DNA of 64,000 bases from NCBI GenBank assembly GCA_009792885.1, contig WMCF01000007.1:3636500-3700499 (forward strand). Reading direction: 5' to 3'. This document shows positions 60,736-64,000 of this stretch, in pieces. Below the pieces are notes generated by a model, which saw only the letters and a program-made list of their open reading frames with translations, ran no database searches and was not told where the DNA came from. The first letter of the stretch is position 1. Each line of letters begins with the position of its first letter. A program made the position numbers and the translations under genes. Origin of the DNA: Eremophila alpestris peregrina. Its lineage: Eukaryota > Chordata > Aves > Passeriformes > Alaudidae.

Positions 60736-61335
60736 TTTGCTAAACTCAAAGAAAAGCCTGGATGCATCCCCCTGCCCCCACCCGCACGGTCTTTAGTGGG
60801 GTTACCTTTCTCCCCCATGTAGCCTCTTGTATCACTTCCTTTGAAGTCGTTCACAGCGTTAGCTTTGACAGCCACTGGGTGTGGGAAGTGTGAGGCTATA
60901 GCAAGTATATCCATAGCATAATCCTCCCAGTCACTGTTGGTCACTGATCCAGCTGCATGCAGCAGCTTAGTAGTCAAAGGGCATGGTAATTCCCTCCTTC
61001 TCTCTTTTCTTTCTTCCAGGGCAAAATCTTCACCTGGTGTTTTTGATTCATGCATTCTAATTATGATGGCTGCCATCATCAGCCCTGTGGGTGACACTAG
61101 AAATTCTCTGAGCCCACAGCTAATACCACAGCTTGTTAAGCGACCATGTCAGCCTGATTTTAGGGCCCATTTTGCAGTTCACCGCAGGCCTATCTAAAAG
61201 CATCAGGAGTCTCCGTCTAGCAGGACAGGCTCATTGTCTTTCTAAATGTCTCCTTCTGATAAGCAGATCCAAATATGGTTCATTCACTGTGGATTTGAAG
61301 GCACAGTGGGGAACTTGGCTCACATAGTGCATGCA
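60736..61335. promoter_or_regulatory. Candidate conserved element or exon
   Basis: Non-repetitive, balanced-composition segment with CpGs in an AT-rich setting. On the plus strand a long pyrimidine tract ends in TTCTTTCTTCCAG (AG at 61018-61019), a good splice-acceptor context. It is followed by a frame open until the stop at 61195-61197 (AKSSPGVFDSC... ending VHRRPI). On the minus strand a 124-codon frame covers 60723-61097, starting GTG with an ATG six codons in. Neither protein is recognised, and two opposed open frames argue for low stop density and not for coding. A deeply conserved enhancer or noncoding exon fits as well. Confidence 0.35.
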
Positions 61336-62827
61336 ACAAAATGCTTAATATTTTCACTTGGTATAGAGCTAAAGAACCCAATTTTCAATTTCAGGATACA
61401 AACATTTGCTCCCTGAACTATGATCAAGAGTTTGAAATTTAAATCAGAAGTCTTCGAAAGCTATTCTAATTCTCAAAGGAGCTGTCTTTCCCATACTTAG
61501 TACAAAGAAAATCCTTGGTTTGTATCAGAGTTTGAGCACACAGAATTCACACGATGACCAGGAGTGTCCTTTGTTGCCTAAAGATATTGTAGAAATCTTT
61601 TCTCTGAATAATTTTGTGTGAAGTATATGATACTGGTAACCGTGAGGTTACTAACAGTGCTATGAATGCTGCAGTCTGATCTGCCTTGCAAACTTTATTT
61701 GCTTTTAAATAATTGCTTCAAATACATATTTGTCTATGCTGCTCCATGTATTTCTTTTTAATGTTTTGTCTCACCGAAGCTCTGGCAGTAGAAGGCAATG
61801 AATATCTTTCAGCTGCAGGAAATGAGAATTTTTTTTAAAAAGTATACTATTGTGACTCTGTATATTTAACTGAGCCTCTGATCTGCAGACTACTGTTTTT
61901 TATAGCTAGAAACAGGGTTGTTTTCTCTGACTTCATTGGCATATTTTTAACCAGAAAACAAATAGGTGGCCTTTCCTGCCGCATAAATCCACAATTATAA
62001 TATTAATGCAACAGATTTTGTTCTCTAAGAAGAAAATCAGTTACTTACCAATGAGGTATGTAAAAGTGCTTATCTTGCAGAACTATCAGTGTGAACCAGT
62101 ATGCATGTGGGAAGAGCTAATTTAAGATCTCCACAGGAAATTAGAGTGGCTCTTTTATTATCAGCATCCATTTCCTAAATACTGTGTTGCTTTTGGTTTA
62201 TATTCCATTGACCTATAATAATGAGGCAGCAGACTTATTTCATCACTTTGTAAGTTGGCAAACTGGCAGCCATGCCAATCTGTAAGCTTGCTTGTGGAGA
62301 TAGATAAGAAGTCCATTTTTTAACAGAAAAATTTATAATTTTGTAGCCTGTGCTCACTTTAATGATTGTGCTTTGTGTGTAACATGTTATTGAGAAACTT
62401 CTTCTCCCTTATCCTTCTCAAAGGATTTTATAGGAAGTAGACATTTCCATTGTACACTATTGTTGTACTTTGGCTGACTTATATGTTTTTCCATTTTTAC
62501 AGCATAGATTCACTGTTGTAGCCAAGCATCCAAGGCAAATCTTTGTGGCTGCACAAGACAATAAAAAAATATAGAGTGGATTGTCATAGATAGGGTTAAA
62601 TCTCACAAAATTTTTGTCTCTCTCTAAATATTAAATTTAGCTAAACAGGCAGAATTTACATTCTCCTTATTTTCTATCCACTTTTCCTCTAAAGTGTTTA
62701 GAAGGCTTTTTGACATGGTATAAAATTGTGACAGAAACCTGAGTACAAAGTGGAGCAAAAACTGTACTTGTAGAATTACACCAGCCTATATGGACTTAAA
62801 ATAATAGAGGTAGGGATAGATGTCTAA
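61336..62827. other. Unassigned AT-rich DNA
   Basis: No gene or known repeat before the CR1 at the right edge. Confidence 0.4.
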
Positions 62828-64000
62828 AATTAGACAAAAATAATTGGATCATTCAAAAAAATCAAATGAGTTCCATCATGTGGAACATACAGAAAAACCA
62901 GGTGATCAGGGTCAGCCAGCATGGATTTATGAAAGGCTGGACCTGCTTGAGCAGCCTGATCTCCTTCTGTGACAAGGTGGTCGACATAGTGGATGTGAGA
63001 AAAGCTGTGGATGTTGTCTGCCTGAACTTCAGTAAAGTCTTTGCCATTAATTCCCACAACGTTCTCCTGGAGAAACTGTCTATTCATGGCTTGGTTGTTT
63101 GATGGAAAAAGAGCTGGCTGGACAGATGGACCCAGAGTGTGGTGGTGAATTGAGTTAAATCCAGCTGGCTGCTGGTCACATGTGGTGGGTCCCAGGGCAC
63201 AGTACTGGGGCCAGTCCTGTTTAATATTTTTATCCATGGCCTGACAAGGGTGCACTCTCATTAAGTTCTCAGAGCACACCAAGTCAGGTGTGAGTGTTGG
63301 TCCGTTGGAGGGTAGGAATGCTCTACAGAGGGATCTGGACAGGCTGGATCAATGGGCTGAGGCCAGCTGTAGGAGGTCAAACAAAGCCAAGGGCCAGGTC
63401 CTCTATGGCTCTCAACAAGCCCATGCAGCACTACAGGCTGGGAACAGAGTGTCTGGAAAGCTGTGTGGTGTAAAAGAACCTGGAAGTACTGGTCAACAGC
63501 TGGCTGAACAGGAGCCAGCAGTGTGCCCAGGTAGCCAAGAAGGCCAATGGCATCCTGGTTTGGAACAGTAACAGCATGGCCAGCAGGACCAGCACAGTGA
63601 TAGGCACCGGTAAAACTGCACCTTAACTACTGTGTTCAGTTTGGGGCCCCTCACTTCCTGAAAGACACTGAGGTGCTGGAGCATGTCCAGGGAAGGGCAA
63701 CAAAGTTAAAGAAATCTTATGATAAGTGGCTGAGGGAGATGGGGTTGTTTAGCCTGGAAAAAAGAAGCCTCAGGGGAGACCTTGTTGGTCTCTGCACGAC
63801 CTGAAAGGGCGCTGTAGTGAGATGGAGGTTGGTCTTTTCTCCCAAATAAGCTGCAGAATCAAATGAAAGGGCCTCCCTTTCATTAAAAAAAGGTTTCAGT
63901 TTTGGATATTAAGAAAAATTTCTTCACCAAAAGGGTTGTCAAGTATTGGAACAGTCTGACCAGGAAGGATGCTGAGTCACCACCCTGGAAGTATTTATAA
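62828..64000 (+). mobile_element. CR1 LINE, ORF2 reverse transcriptase to 3'UTR, runs off window
   Basis: Plus-strand CR1 fragment, truncated on the 5' side within ORF2 (left edge approximate) and continuing past the window end. In order: the reverse-transcriptase finger/palm region (QVIRVSQHGFMKGWTCLSSL); the motif A region (CLNFSKVF); the motif B region (GSQGTVLGPVLFNIF, 63181-63240); the post-palm region (SVGPLEGRNALQRDLDRLDQ); the C-terminal HLEYCVQFW-like segment seen as CVQFGAPHF near 63630; then 3'UTR blocks from about 63790 (GATATTAAGAAAAATTTCTTC and AGTATTGGAACAGTCTGACC). It is broken by stops and frameshifts, so inactive. Confidence 0.93.
62866..63770 (+). pseudogene. CR1 ORF2 reverse transcriptase, decayed
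   Basis: Remnant of the LINE reverse transcriptase that copies its own RNA at the target site. Motif A, normally DFSKAFD, reads NFSKVFA (AAC at 63025-63027), losing the first catalytic Asp. A TGA interrupts the frame near 63100, just after HGLVV. Motif B is well kept. The FADD-type motif C that should follow is altered: CTCATTAAGTTCTCAGAGCA gives LIKFSEH, with both Asp missing. Frameshifts occur after 63240 and near 63410. The 150-codon minus frame at 62830-63282 is the antisense shadow of this region. Confidence 0.88.

Noticed and set aside
62830..63282. 150-codon minus-strand open frame, the longest in the window
   Set aside because: It is exactly antisense to the CR1 reverse-transcriptase remnant and has no recognisable domain.
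1..64000. CRISPR arrays, operons, phage or bacterial mobile systems
   Set aside because: No regularly spaced repeats or long prokaryotic-style genes. Repeats and composition are those of a bird nuclear genome.

Overview
This 64 kb window looks like a gene-poor, AT-rich stretch of a bird nuclear genome. The evidence is its repeats: at least four CR1 (chicken repeat 1) LINE fragments, two avian-type endogenous-retrovirus LTRs, and low-complexity A/C-rich or T/G-rich tracts. I recognise no complete protein-coding gene and no rRNA, tRNA, CRISPR array or prokaryotic operon. The open frames are mostly under 125 codons, many begin at TTG or GTG, and none matches a host protein I know. I treat them as chance frames or as remains of transposons.

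Layout. 231-763 is a minus-strand LTR with a recognisable TATA box and poly(A) signal. 764-14171 is mostly single-copy AT-rich DNA, with an A-rich tract near 5.5 kb and a GC-rich island at 5.9-6.4 kb. 14172-14484 is the 3' end of a minus-strand CR1. At 15387-15560 lies an assembly artefact: a 38-base palindrome of two Tn5/Nextera mosaic ends between two identical 67-base copies. 15.8-31.0 kb is mostly unassigned. 31083-33242 is a broken plus-strand CR1 that keeps ORF1 (esterase-like) and the ORF2 endonuclease, lacks the reverse-transcriptase part, and ends in the CR1 3' tail. A 569-base solo LTR (32401-32969) sits inside it, flanked by a perfect 6-base target duplication. 37251-37745 has the outline of a terminal exon (splice acceptor, GC-rich body, AATAAA). 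45.4-47.0 kb and 60.7-61.3 kb are the most enhancer-like non-repetitive stretches. A 275-base assembly gap lies at 53022-53296, an old CR1 reverse-transcriptase remnant near 53.8-54.0 kb, and a larger CR1 ORF2 plus 3'UTR fragment runs from about 62828 off the right edge.

No genes visibly work together here. The window is best read as intergenic or intronic DNA that may carry distal regulatory elements, with a record of retrotransposon insertions and decay. I found no convincing new biological system. The strongest observations are the nested LTR-in-CR1 insertion with exact target duplication, the internally deleted CR1, and the untrimmed mate-pair junction adapter embedded in the assembly.
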